Shown here: one piece after another, positions 46,859-55,934 of the stretch
Position numbering within the stretch: position 1 is the first letter of the stretch
Layout of the letters: each line of letters begins with the position of its first letter
Origin: Toxoplasma gondii ME49
Taxonomy: Eukaryota > Apicomplexa > Conoidasida > Eucoccidiorida > Sarcocystidae
Direction of reading: 5' to 3'
NCBI RefSeq assembly: GCF_000006565.2
Contig: NC_031478.1
Coordinates: 1,657,874-1,721,873 of the forward strand
DNA length: 64,000 nucleotides
Translations under genes and position numbers: made by a program
The notes under the pieces: model-generated
What the model saw: the letters and a program-made list of their open reading frames with translations, nothing else
Database searches by the model: none
What the model was told of the DNA's origin: nothing

Positions 46859-49793
46859 AGTTACGAGAGATGTATAAATCAATTTGATGCCTCTCTGTCA
46901 GCAAATGTTTTTCCCTGGAACAGTTTTGTGCTCTCCGTAGCGCCATCGTTATATGTCTCTCTCACAAGGTATCAGTTTGTGTGTTTTAGTGCTTGTGAAT
47001 ATATTTTATGTGAAGAAAAAGTCTTTTTTAGCGCAGACCATTTGTAGACGTTAGTGGCGTCTTGTTTCCATTTCTGTTCTCGCAAAGGCTCTTCTCTTCT
47101 GGCACTCCTTCCGTTTTACTGCAGCCTTCAAATCTGAAATTGAGAGGAAAGCAGCAGAAGCAGAGGGCGACAACCTTCGACATGCTTCCAACGACAGTGG
47201 GTCGGGCGCCTCCGCGTGTCAGAGAGAACAAGAGGGAGAACAAGAGAGAGAAGAAACGAAAGAAGCGCGAGAAGAGACCGAAGTGGTTGTGAGCATATCT
47301 TCTTCGGGAGAAGTCACGAAGAAGTCGAGGAGGCCCGAGAGCGAGGCAGGAGCGCGTGACGAGGATCTTTCTTTCGAGGAAAAATTCAAGAAATACTCCA
47401 GCAGAAGCGCCTCCTCGCTCGAAGCCGTCCAAGCTGTCCAAGTAAGCGGCCCCAAAAAGGGACGGAGCCCAAACGCAGAGAGCAAATCAAGGGTCATTTT
47501 CTCTTTCTTCTAAAAGCACGCCTATACATATATATATATATATGTACGGATGCTTACGCGTATATATATATACATATAGACATATGGGGAGACTGGTGCA
47601 AGCAGAGAGACTGAGAAGTGGACAAAAGTCTAAGTGTGCACGTTTGCCGGCACAAACTGGTGTGTGAACGTGTATGTGCAGACGTACGTTTCTCTGTGGT
47701 GCAGCTGAGTCTTTGGACTGCGTGACTGCTGCGTTGTTTCAGGAACAGGTGAAGGAGAGCATGTTGAGTCTCTGGCAGCAGGCGGCTCCGATTTCGCAGG
47801 AGGCGCAGAAGTTCTTCGAGCACGCTGTTGCGGCAGTGGTTGGGAACGACGAGGAAGTCGAAGCCATGGAAAACGGAGACGACCGCTCGTGGACAGCTGA
47901 AGAGGTGAGAAGTCCGTTTTTCGCCGTCTGATGTTCTGTGTTTTCTGTAGAGATGAGCACCTGAATTCCTTGTTTTCGCCTCCACGGTTTTTTCTGCTGG
48001 CGGTCCGTCTCGCGACACACAGCAGTCTGGTCCCCGACTCCGTCTGTGCGGCGAACGGGGAAAGGATCTGGAAGGGAGTTCGACGGAGGGGGCGAGGGAT
48101 CTCGTTGTTGGATGAACAAAATGCCAACCAGCAGGAAGAGCCTCCGAGAAACTCACTGCCACCAACGCAGAGAGGACGTCGGAGCAAACAGCGATGGAAA
48201 GAGGCGCAGGTGTGCGCGGTCGGGGAGGCGCGAGTCCTTTTCGTCGGTCCTTTTCCGGTTCGACCTGAGGATCGGTGGAATTCGCAGGGTGATCGCTCTC
48301 CCTCTCTGTCTGCCCTGGTTCCCCTTCGCTTTTCTGTCTCGTTTCCTCGTTTCGTTTCCTCTTCGGCTCTCTTTGTTCTCTCCGTCTCGCCTCTGCACTT
48401 GCTGCGCGGCCGCCTCTCTGTGTACCGCGCCCCCTCCCTTACTGTCTCTCGTTTCCTCTGTCTGTCTCGTGTTCGTTGTCGCGTTTTCTCGCGTCGTCTT
48501 CCTCATTCTGCCTCCCCTCTCTTCGTTCATACCTCGGTCTTCCTTTCCTTCCTCGTTCCCCCTGTCCGTTGCTCGCGTCGGTGCGTTCCTGATGACAGCT
48601 CTTACGCTTTTTCGTTTTCTCCGCGCCTTCGCCTTCCCGTCCGCCAATTCTTCCTTTTCAGATTTCGCGGCTGAAGCAAATCAACCAGTTGCTGTGGAAG
48701 GCGGAGGTCGATCTGGAGAACGTGGAAGACATCCTCGCGCGCTTCCAACAGAGTCACTTAGAGCTCGCACGGGGCATTGTCGCCTCCGTCTCAGGTTTAA
48801 ATCAGAAACTTTCTGAAGAAGTCCACCGATGGGGTTCGCAGGTACGCGTCTCAAAAAGCTCTACTTTTTCTTCATCTTTCCCTGCTTCTTTTCAACTACC
48901 TTCTCATGTGGAGATCCACACTTTTGTACGTAGGTGAACATGTACGTGTATTATATATATATATATATATATATATGTAGAAGAGCATATTGTCTCACTT
49001 CTTTGTCATTTGCTTCGTTTCTCCCCTGTTCCTTCTTGTGGTCTACACGTTCATCTTTGCATATGTAGTGATATATATATATATACACATGTGTTTATCC
49101 ATGCATTTATATATATATATATATTTATGTCTATATATTTGTGTGTTGTTACACTCACGCACACACATGTTCGACGCAAGTATGGAGATATCAATGGAAG
49201 TTTTTTATGAGTGTGTCTGAAGAATCGATTTGGAGGAAGGTGCATTTCTGTGAATGCGGATTGTCTTCGTGGGTGCCATTTGGCTCGGGATGTACGGAAG
49301 AGAGAGAAGCATATAGGAGGGAGAGCAGATAGATTTCGACGACGGGTTGTCGCCATGTGCTTTCGTCGTGTTGCGTTCCCTAGTTGAGTGCATCTTTGTC
49401 TTCGCTTTCCTTGTTTTTTTCTCTCCTTGTTTTTGTGTGTCTTTGCTGCGTGCGTTTCTCCTCGTTTTCCCCTTGCTTCAGCTCGCATGCGTCGTGGTTT
49501 TCTCTCTGTCTTTTCCAGTGCGATTTGCCTCCAGAGTATTTCCTGTCTGCTTGTTTCTGTTTCTTCAGCTGACCTCGTTCATGTCGGACTTTGTGAGTCG
49601 TCTCAACACGCTGCCTGCGGCTCTCGTTGCGGACGACGCGCAGGCGGCGCTGCGGGCGACGGCGGCCTCGGCCTCGTCATCTCTCGCAGGCGCAGGTCGC
49701 CGACGAGTCGTTTCGTCTCCGGTGGAGAGCGAAGCGGAGCGGCGGCAGGCGCCGGACCTCTTCGACAGAGTGCCTCCGCCACCCACGATCTGA
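40144..49793 (+). CDS. PH-domain protein, 13 exons, 1161 aa, plant-type PH fold, function unknown
   Basis: Exons: 40144-41346, 41963-42141, 42597-42883, 43337-43420, 43989-44457, 45147-45272, 45378-45423, 45902-45979, 46266-46395, 47125-47441, 47743-47904, 48662-48841, 49569-49793. All borders are GT-AG, every phase matches, and the model closes at TGA. The start is ATGACCATGG; 40138 adds two residues. Residues 1-400 are disordered, Ser/Pro/Ala-rich. About 402-490 forms a compact folded piece (VSWYEDTSAEDVKAAVLCAC ... ADVDCESLFLDVCVLHLREG). A short helix (KYQEATEEAEKELEKM) is near 535-550. A PH domain spans about 585-740: LLKHTSYGYPHLRQFQLSMD, then LLWYTSSK, then TLDLTCKDEFEFDMWITGLK with the invariant Trp of the last helix. 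This resembles PH domains of plant PRAF/PLC type that bind phosphoinositides. About 800-1161 is largely helical (SMLSLWQQAAPISQEAQKFF; WKAEVDLENVEDILARFQQS). No catalytic domain is visible. Confidence 0.88.
42957..42973. repeat. (TA)n microsatellite in an intron
   Basis: In the third intron (42884-43336) of the PH-domain gene, followed by a TGTG-rich stretch. Confidence 0.9.
43190..43221. repeat. (TA)n microsatellite in an intron
   Basis: A second TA tract in the same third intron of the PH-domain gene, about 115 bases before the acceptor. Confidence 0.9.
43842..43864. repeat. (TA)n microsatellite in an intron
   Basis: In the fourth intron (43421-43988) of the PH-domain gene, flanked by ATACGTACATA-like sequence on both sides. 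Confidence 0.9.
45619..45642. repeat. (TA)n microsatellite in an intron
   Basis: In the seventh intron (45424-45901) of the PH-domain gene, preceded by two copies of a CATATATCCAC(C/T)TATATGA-like unit at about 45560 and 45594. Confidence 0.9.
46536..46572. repeat. (TA)n microsatellite in an intron
   Basis: In the ninth intron (46396-47124) of the PH-domain gene; shorter TA runs precede it from 46483. Confidence 0.9.
46827..46855. repeat. (TA)n microsatellite in an intron
   Basis: A second long TA tract in the ninth intron of the PH-domain gene. Confidence 0.9.
48953..48976. repeat. (TA)n microsatellite in an intron
   Basis: In the twelfth intron (48842-49568) of the PH-domain gene; further short TA runs lie at about 49073-49084 and 49108-49122. 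Confidence 0.9.
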
Positions 49794-50628
49794 GGCAGAG
49801 AACGAGGCTGGAGCAGAGAGGCGCAGAGGGCGGGAGGAGAGAGAAGAGAGCAGAAGAAGAGAAGAGAAGGTGAGGGGGGAAATGAGAGAAAAGGAGAGGG
49901 AAGCAGGAGTGGAATTGCAGAGGCGGAGAAAGGAGAGAAAGAGGGAGGTCTTTCCTGTGGAGGAGAGGGTCAAGGCAAGAGCTTTTTTCGGAGGCGAGAA
50001 AGAAAACGAGAAAGAAACGCGACCAGAAAAAGTCAATCTTTTGCGGCCAGTCCAGGAGGTGCTCCCATTCTTCGGCAGAGAAACGGAAGGCGTTGCAAAG
50101 AGAAGAACGGTCGTCAGTCACTCGAAAGACAAGTAAAGGATTCCGACGTTCTTCGGCGTTTGTGTTGAGCGACTGCTCCCTGACTTCCGGAGTTTCTGTG
50201 GAAAGGAAAGGTTTGCTTCTTCGTCTTCCTTGAATTTGAACGTTGCGCACACAGGCGCTTGCTGCAGGCGTGAGGTGTACACACACCGGAACGAGGCCCT
50301 GAGCGCCTCCTCTCTGTCCTTGGTTTTGCGCGAGACGCTGCGTCTCGCTGGTCTTGCCCTTGCCCGCTCGGTTTCTTCCTGCGTTTTTAGCGTTTTTTCA
50401 CAGCGACGCAAATCCATCTGCCCCGACCGCCGTTTGTCTGACGCACTTTGTGGGGTGCGTACGTACACCTGAGGGACTCCAGCGGGGCTGCAGCAGAGCT
50501 TTGTTTTCGGCTGTTGCGTCTTGTTTCCGTAAATGCTTTCACAGCAGAAACCGCTCCCTTTTCTTCGAGGAAGTAAAAACAAGTGTGGTGTTCGAGTCAT
50601 GGAAAACCCCAAGGGCATGTAAGTTTTC

Positions 50629-50660
<32 letters not shown>

Positions 50661-51726
50661 GTATGTCTATATCTGTATATACATGTATATATTGATACGG
50701 TGTTTCTTGTGAGGGTTTTGGACGTTTTGAGAGCTGGATTAGGCTTCTTGGCGGTTCCAAGTTTTTTCCGACTTTTTGTGGCACCTTTGATCTCCGATGT
50801 CGCGTCTGTAAACTATGGAAAAAGTGAAACTCGCAGCGAGAGGCGAAAGTCTCTCCTTTCGCGAAAGCTCGTCCTCGGGGCTCGCAAACGAACTTTTCAT
50901 TTTTCCCTCAAAGCATAGATTGACGACTGTCAGTTGTTCCGAGATCTCCGATAATGGACCTTTGCACGGACTCGAAGTCACGCAGTTTACCGTGTGTAGA
51001 CGCAACGAGAGACCTAGGCATCCGCGGACTAAAGATTTTCGAGATCGCACCGACAGCTGCGTGGTTGAAAAGGCAGCAGTTTTCACATATCGAAAGGAGA
51101 CACCTAAGCGACTGTGTAGCAAGGGGCAGAGCACTGGTACGAGAAGGAAGCTTTGTTCTCCATCTCCTCTGACTAGGCAAGTATGTTCGATGTTGCATGG
51201 CCTCCTCCATTGCACTCAACCGAATAAAAGAGAAGACCGAAGTTACGCTGTCCTCGCTGTACTCTCATTAGAAAGAATGAAACATGTTATTCGCCTTCTG
51301 CACCCAAAGAAAAGAATAAGACGCTTCCTTCTTCTACATCCCCCCCTGTCCTCAAAAGGCGAATGGAAAATGCTTTCTTCTTCCTGTGCTCCACCACACA
51401 AAGCGCCGTCGTCTGACAACAGAACTGCCGAGTCGCCACGCAGAAACCCAATTTTTTTCTCACGCGCTTTCGTAGACACGAGTCGAGTCTGCGTACCTGA
51501 TATGCGGGTGTAGGGAGTCCACCTGGAAAGGCTTCAACGAAAAAGGACGAGTTCGTCTTTCCAGAGGAACGGAGAGAAGTCAGGCCGTAGGCACATCGCA
51601 GTTTCCCTCTTGTAGTCTAAGCGTCATGGTGTCCATCTGAAAAAAAAACAATCTCCTCTATCCGGCCCCAATGCGCTTCCAACAGACACATCGAACATGA
51701 ATATGACACAGAAGTATGCAAATACC

Positions 51727-51768
<42 letters not shown>

Positions 51769-52170
51769 CATATGCATATATACGTATTTGTTTATATATA
51801 TATATATATATGCATATATAAATATATATATATATATATAAATAGGATTATATTGAGACGTCAAAACCAGAGCACGGGAAGCAGAGACAAATGGGTGTAC
51901 AATCATACAGAGACGTAATTATGAGCAGAAGGCATTGAGGTATTTTGAGACGTGGAAGTTGCGAGCGACAAAGAGGAAGACAGACAATTTAGGAGGCAGC
52001 AGAACTTTGCTTTCTACGTAGAGATGTCTGTTTGAAACTATCAAGTCGGTTGTTGATGAGGAATCTGGAAACATTCCATGATCGGAGAGCAATGACAGTA
52101 TTCATTTTTCCCAGAGAGCAACGAGAGCTTGCAGTTGAGGAAAGACAAATCTGCTTGTTCAACCCAGCAC
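49794..52170. other. Intergenic region 3' of the PH-domain gene; no supported gene
   Basis: It holds the 3' UTR of the PH-domain gene. 49800-50140 is a purine-rich stretch open on both strands (169 codons plus, 227 minus) that reads as Arg/Glu or Ser/Phe repeats. A plus frame of 232 codons (50815-51513, ATG) has no motif and ordinary chance composition. TA tracts lie at 50640-50660 and 51727-51843. Confidence 0.5.
51727..51843. repeat. Cluster of (TA)n microsatellites
   Basis: Several runs of alternating TA separated by short interruptions such as TTTATACATATGCATA. This is the largest such cluster in the window, in noncoding DNA. Confidence 0.9.
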
Positions 52171-52620
52171 TCAGCCGTTGCTGTTTTCGAGTCCAAAAAA
52201 GAATGGCGACTGTTGTTCTTCAACACTCGCTTGAATTTGTGCCAGACGCAATCGCATTACCTTCCTCTCGAACGCCTCCCACAGAGTCACTGCAGCAAGC
52301 TCCACGCTGCTCCTCCGATGTCTCCTGAAGCCCGATTCGCCATCTGCTTCTCCTTCGGCGTCTTCTGCTTCTTCTCTTTCTTCGTCTGCTACTTCTCTTT
52401 CTTCTTCTCTTTCTGTGTGGAGCGTCTCAGTCACGGCGTTCTGACACAGACTGAGCAGGCTGAGTCTCACGGCCTCCGCATCGAGAAAAAGCGGCTTCCC
52501 CGAGTTTCCTTCTGCGCTCTGGAGAGGCCCGTAGAGAGAGCAGTCGTTGCCTGAGACACGCCACGGCGAGATGAGAACTCCGCATGCTTCACATCCACTC
52601 CAGAACCCAGACGCGAGCAT
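52171..52620 (-). CDS. Weak candidate: 149-codon open frame downstream of the unknown minus-strand gene
   Basis: Reading minus from the ATG at 52620 gives 149 residues beginning MLASGFWSGCEACGVLISPW, then an acidic run (EEEREVADEEREEAEDAEGE), then a helical tail (VELAAVTLWEAFERKVMRLR). The open frame continues upstream to 52836 but without an ATG. That upstream part holds a 20 bp tandem duplication whose length is not a multiple of three, and two possible acceptors: after CTGCTGTCTCAG and after TTCCGGCGCAG. The protein could therefore begin at 52620 or be a last exon of a spliced gene. No family recognised. Confidence 0.35.
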   Translation of the reverse strand: MLASGFWSGCEACGVLISPWRVSGNDCSLYGPLQSAEGNSGKPLFLDAEAVRLSLLSLCQNAVTETLHTEREEEREVADEEREEAEDAEGEADGESGFRRHRRSSVELAAVTLWEAFERKVMRLRLAQIQASVEEQQSPFFFGLENSNG

Positions 52621-52646
52621 GCAGTGGAAAAAAACGCAACGGATCT

Positions 52647-52686
52647 GCGCCGGAAGAACGACAAGAGCGCCGGAAGAACGACAAGA
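52647..52686. repeat. Perfect 20 bp tandem duplication
   Basis: The unit GCGCCGGAAGAACGACAAGA occurs twice in a row with no mismatch. Because 20 is not divisible by three, it would shift any frame read through it, which argues that this stretch is noncoding or recently duplicated. Confidence 0.9.
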
Positions 52687-52836
52687 GAGCACGACTCTGT
52701 CGAGGAAAGTCGCCGACGAACGCAGAACCAATGCTTCTTCAAGAGAGAACACGCTGAGACAGCAGAAGGGAGAGGGTGAAAGGCGATTCGGGGGAGAAAC
52801 GACGCCCGTCTGTCGTGGTTTCTCTCTTTCTCTCAA

Positions 52837-53296
52837 GGAAGACTTCCATCCAGCGTTTCATGTTAAACAGACTGTATCCTCTTCAGAGATAACGCTCAAA
52901 CGATTACTCCCTGATGTTCACATTTCTTCCCTGCCGTGATGTACACCTCTGTCCTGTATTTGAATCTCTGTTCCTTTATCTGGATCTCTTGGATTTCCTT
53001 TTTCTCTCCGTTGTGGAAACCTCTTTCTGTTTTTTTTGACCTGAATCTCCTAGTCTTTCGTCTTGCTTCTCACGAGGCGTCTATCCGCCGTTAGGCTGCG
53101 ATCAACCTCGGACCGGTCATACGCATCCCTGGCGCTGTGTTTCTCTTCCCCTCATTTGTGTTCTCCTGCCTCGAGTTTCTCTTCCTTGTCTGGGGTTTGC
53201 GAATAAAGCAAGACTTCCGTGAATGTTGAGGCTCACGGTCCGGGGCGATGTGCCACCAAACCTCCGCAGCGAAATCGGAAATGTCGGGACCTCACT
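52837..53296. other. Short gap, 3' region of the unknown minus-strand gene
   Basis: Pyrimidine-rich on the plus strand and purine-rich on the minus. It probably holds the 3' UTR of the gene ending at 53297. No coding signal seen. Confidence 0.45.
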
Positions 53297-55934
53297 TTAA
53301 AGCATTTCTGACGCGGGGATCTGCCCTCCCGTGGTGTCCAAAACCTCTTCGATGCGCGCGTCCAGATCTACACTGTGACCGTTTTCAAGGCGCTTGACGA
53401 ACGCACACAGGCAGTTCTCCCTCCTGGTCCCTGAACGACACTTTGCGTTCTTTATTTACAAGAGATTGCGCTTTGGTTTTTCGCCCCAGACGCAATTGGC
53501 GAGCTGCAACTCGACTCCAGCAAGGCCGGAGGAGCAGTGTGCAGCTCCTCAAAGGTGTTCCATGAACAGACGCCTTACCGCGAAGCCTGAGGACATGAAA
53601 TAGCGACGCCAGTGCGACAGGGTGCGGCTGCTCTGCCTCGAGTTCCGCCGAGAGAGCCCCCAAGACGCCGCAGGTCGTCGCCAAGTGTCTGTACACTCCG
53701 CGCCGGTAGCAGTACGCGTTGGCGGCGGGGAGGAAGCAGGCGAAAGGAGGCCAGCTGAACGGCAGCCGGAGAAGGCGTTGCGAGAAGGTCGGGAAGTCGA
53801 GCAGCCGTGCACTTTGCGCGGCAAAGAGAGAATGCATGAAACACCTCCAGGCGTCCGGTCCGCGTCCGACCTGAGGAAGGGGGACTTTCGGAGTGCAGCG
53901 CAACTGCCGCGTTCTTGTTGTGCTTGCAGGGAAGAAGAAGCGGTCAGCGGAGGGGGAGAAGAGGAACTCTCTGCGTCCTAGCCTTTCCTCTGAGGGCTCC
54001 GACGAAGGGGAAGAGGAGGCGCGGGACGGAGCAGAAGTGTTCCAGAAAAACGGCAGAGACAGGGGCCTAGAGAGCAGCTCTGACAGCGACGAGAAGGCCG
54101 CCGCGAAACGGCGAACCAGCGCGCGTTGCCATCTCCGCGAATCCGCCAGCGGCCAAGGGAAACGAAGCCCCAAACGAGAAGCAACAGAAGAAAACGAAGA
54201 AGAGAGAGAAGACGAAAATGGAGAAGAAGGAGACCAAGAAGAGGAAGAGGACGGGCAAGATGGGGTCGGGGAGATTACAGAGACTGCCGGCGAGGTGCGG
54301 CGTCCGTGGCCAGCGGCGGGGAGGTTGAGAGCCTGTCGGCCCCGCTGTGGTCTGCGGTGTACGTACACCTGCGCGTAGAGAGGCAGGAGCGCGGGAAAGA
54401 GGAGGCGGCCGAAGAGCGCGATGAGGTCGACGGCGCGATAGGGCACAGAGAATGGATTGGTCTTCGTCAGACTCGGGGCTTTTTCCGAGGACCGCGAGGC
54501 AGCCGGTAGCCAAGAAGGAAGGAAGGAGTAGAACGAAGAGAGTCGGGACGAGGCGGGAGGTGCACCAGAAGCAGCAGAAGAGTCCGGAGAGAAACGGGGA
54601 GCCCACGGCGCGTCAGCGCAGGCGTTTGTGCCCCAGGATCGACCTGCTCTCCCCGCCTGCGAAGACGGGAGATCCGACGCTGAGGGAGCATCGACGGAAG
54701 CGAATTCACGAGGTGGAAGCGGCGGTGACGACGAACAGGAAGACGACGAAGAGGAAGAAGAAGAAGACGAAGAAAAGGAAGACGAAGATGCCGAAGAAGA
54801 GGCAGAAGAACCGGAAGAGGGACAAGAGGGCGGGGACGAGGAAGAAGTGTTTGATGTTGGGGTCAGGGTATCATGTATGAATGTTAGAGCGCGCGAGAGA
54901 GAAATCATCAGAGAAGGCGGCTGCTCGCTCTGTGAAGACAGAGGTTTGTCGGCTGCGCTGTTTGCAGAAGCAGAGGTCCGCGGAGAAGGGGAATGCGAAC
55001 AAGAGCGAGGCGTTCGAGGACAAGGCACAACAGACCCCGATGAGCAGCAGGGGAACGCGGCGCGTGAGGCTGGTCCACCGGCGATGCCACAGAGATCATG
55101 GACGAGAGCAGCCAGATGTGAGCGAGAGGCGCGCGAGGCGCAGGGGTGCGCCGACGCGTCTCTCCCCTGTTCGCAGCGTCTTCGGTCTGGAGCGGAGGCG
55201 CACCACGACCCAAGAGGAGACGACGCCGGTCTGTCTGTCGGGAGAAACGAGGCCTTCGCAGGAGCCGCAAGAGGCCTCGAGGCCGAGGTGTCTGTGAAGC
55301 CCCCGGCAGGACGCGCGGAAACAAAGACGGCCGACGAGGAAATCTTGGGAGGGCGACGCACAGATGCAGCAGGAAAAGAATGGCGAGCACTGAGAGAGGG
55401 CAGGCGCTCCGGAGCGCGCGAAGAGGCGAGCAGGCGAGAGGCAGCGGGGGGGGCAGCGAATCGCCAGTGGGGAGGAGAGGGGAGAGTGGGGAACGACGCG
55501 GAGAAGCGAAGGGAAGGGAAGCAGCAGAGCACGAAAGCGAAAACGAAGACTGGGGAGAAGAAGCGGGGAGAGACGTGTGTTCGTCGTTCTTGCCTCAGAG
55601 GAGGGGAAAGGGAGCAGAGAGAGCGATCTGGAGATCTGCGGCAGAGACGCGACGACGACGAAAAGCGGGGATTCTCTCTGAGAGGCGTGACGCGTCTAGG
55701 AACCAAACAACAAGGCAGAGAAGTGAGCAAGTGATGAACGCGACGGGACTTCAGTGCAGCGGTCGACTTCTGTCCTCGTTTCGTGAGAGAGATGCTGTCT
55801 TCTGTCTCGCCTCCAGTTGCCGTCTCCGCTTTTCTTTCGACAGATTCACCTCCAGCTTTTCGTTTCGGCTCGGCCTCGCGGCAGTCAGCGCTGCGTGCTC
55901 CAGGGTGGCGTCTCGTGTCTCTGCTTCGGTGCAT
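53297..55934 (-). CDS. Unrecognised large protein, 2 exons, 829 aa, with Ser-rich tract and hydrophobic segments
   Basis: Exon 1 is 55934-53579 (true ATG). Its frame would run on to 53385, but at 53578 there is an excellent donor, CGCG/GTAAGG. Exon 2 is 53430-53297, after TTCAG. The phase-1 join reads FHVLRLR-G-TRRENCLCAF and continues VKRLENGHSVDLDARIEEVL to a TAA, which looks much more like protein than the read-through tail. The N-terminus is basic and disordered, with a hydrophobic stretch at about 126-142 (SPVFVFAFVLCCF). A long Ser run is near 380-400. Then come NPFSVPYRAVDLIALFGRLL (about 498-517, possible membrane segment), and a compact region near the end (DAWRCFMHSLFAAQSARLLD; AYCYRRGVYRHLATTCGVLG). 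I recognise no family. The opposite strand is open as Glu/Arg-rich frames (for example 54628-55734), so strand choice rests on length, the ATG and the clean splice. Confidence 0.6.

Noticed and set aside
48046..48816. 256- and 247-codon plus frames within 47931-48816
   Set aside because: They read mostly through the pyrimidine-rich eleventh intron of the PH-domain gene into the wrong frame of the next exon.
49603..50286. 227-codon minus frame and 169-codon plus frame at the end of the PH-domain gene
   Set aside because: They overlap the last exon and purine-rich 3' UTR of that gene and have low-complexity translations.
50815..51513. 232-codon plus-strand frame with ATG
   Set aside because: No motif, chance-like composition, and no supporting splice or start context beyond an A-rich leader.
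54628..55734. 368-codon acidic plus-strand frame
   Set aside because: It is opposite the longer minus frame with ATG and a clean splice; the acidic runs mirror the Ser tract. Kept as an alternative in the findings, not as a gene.
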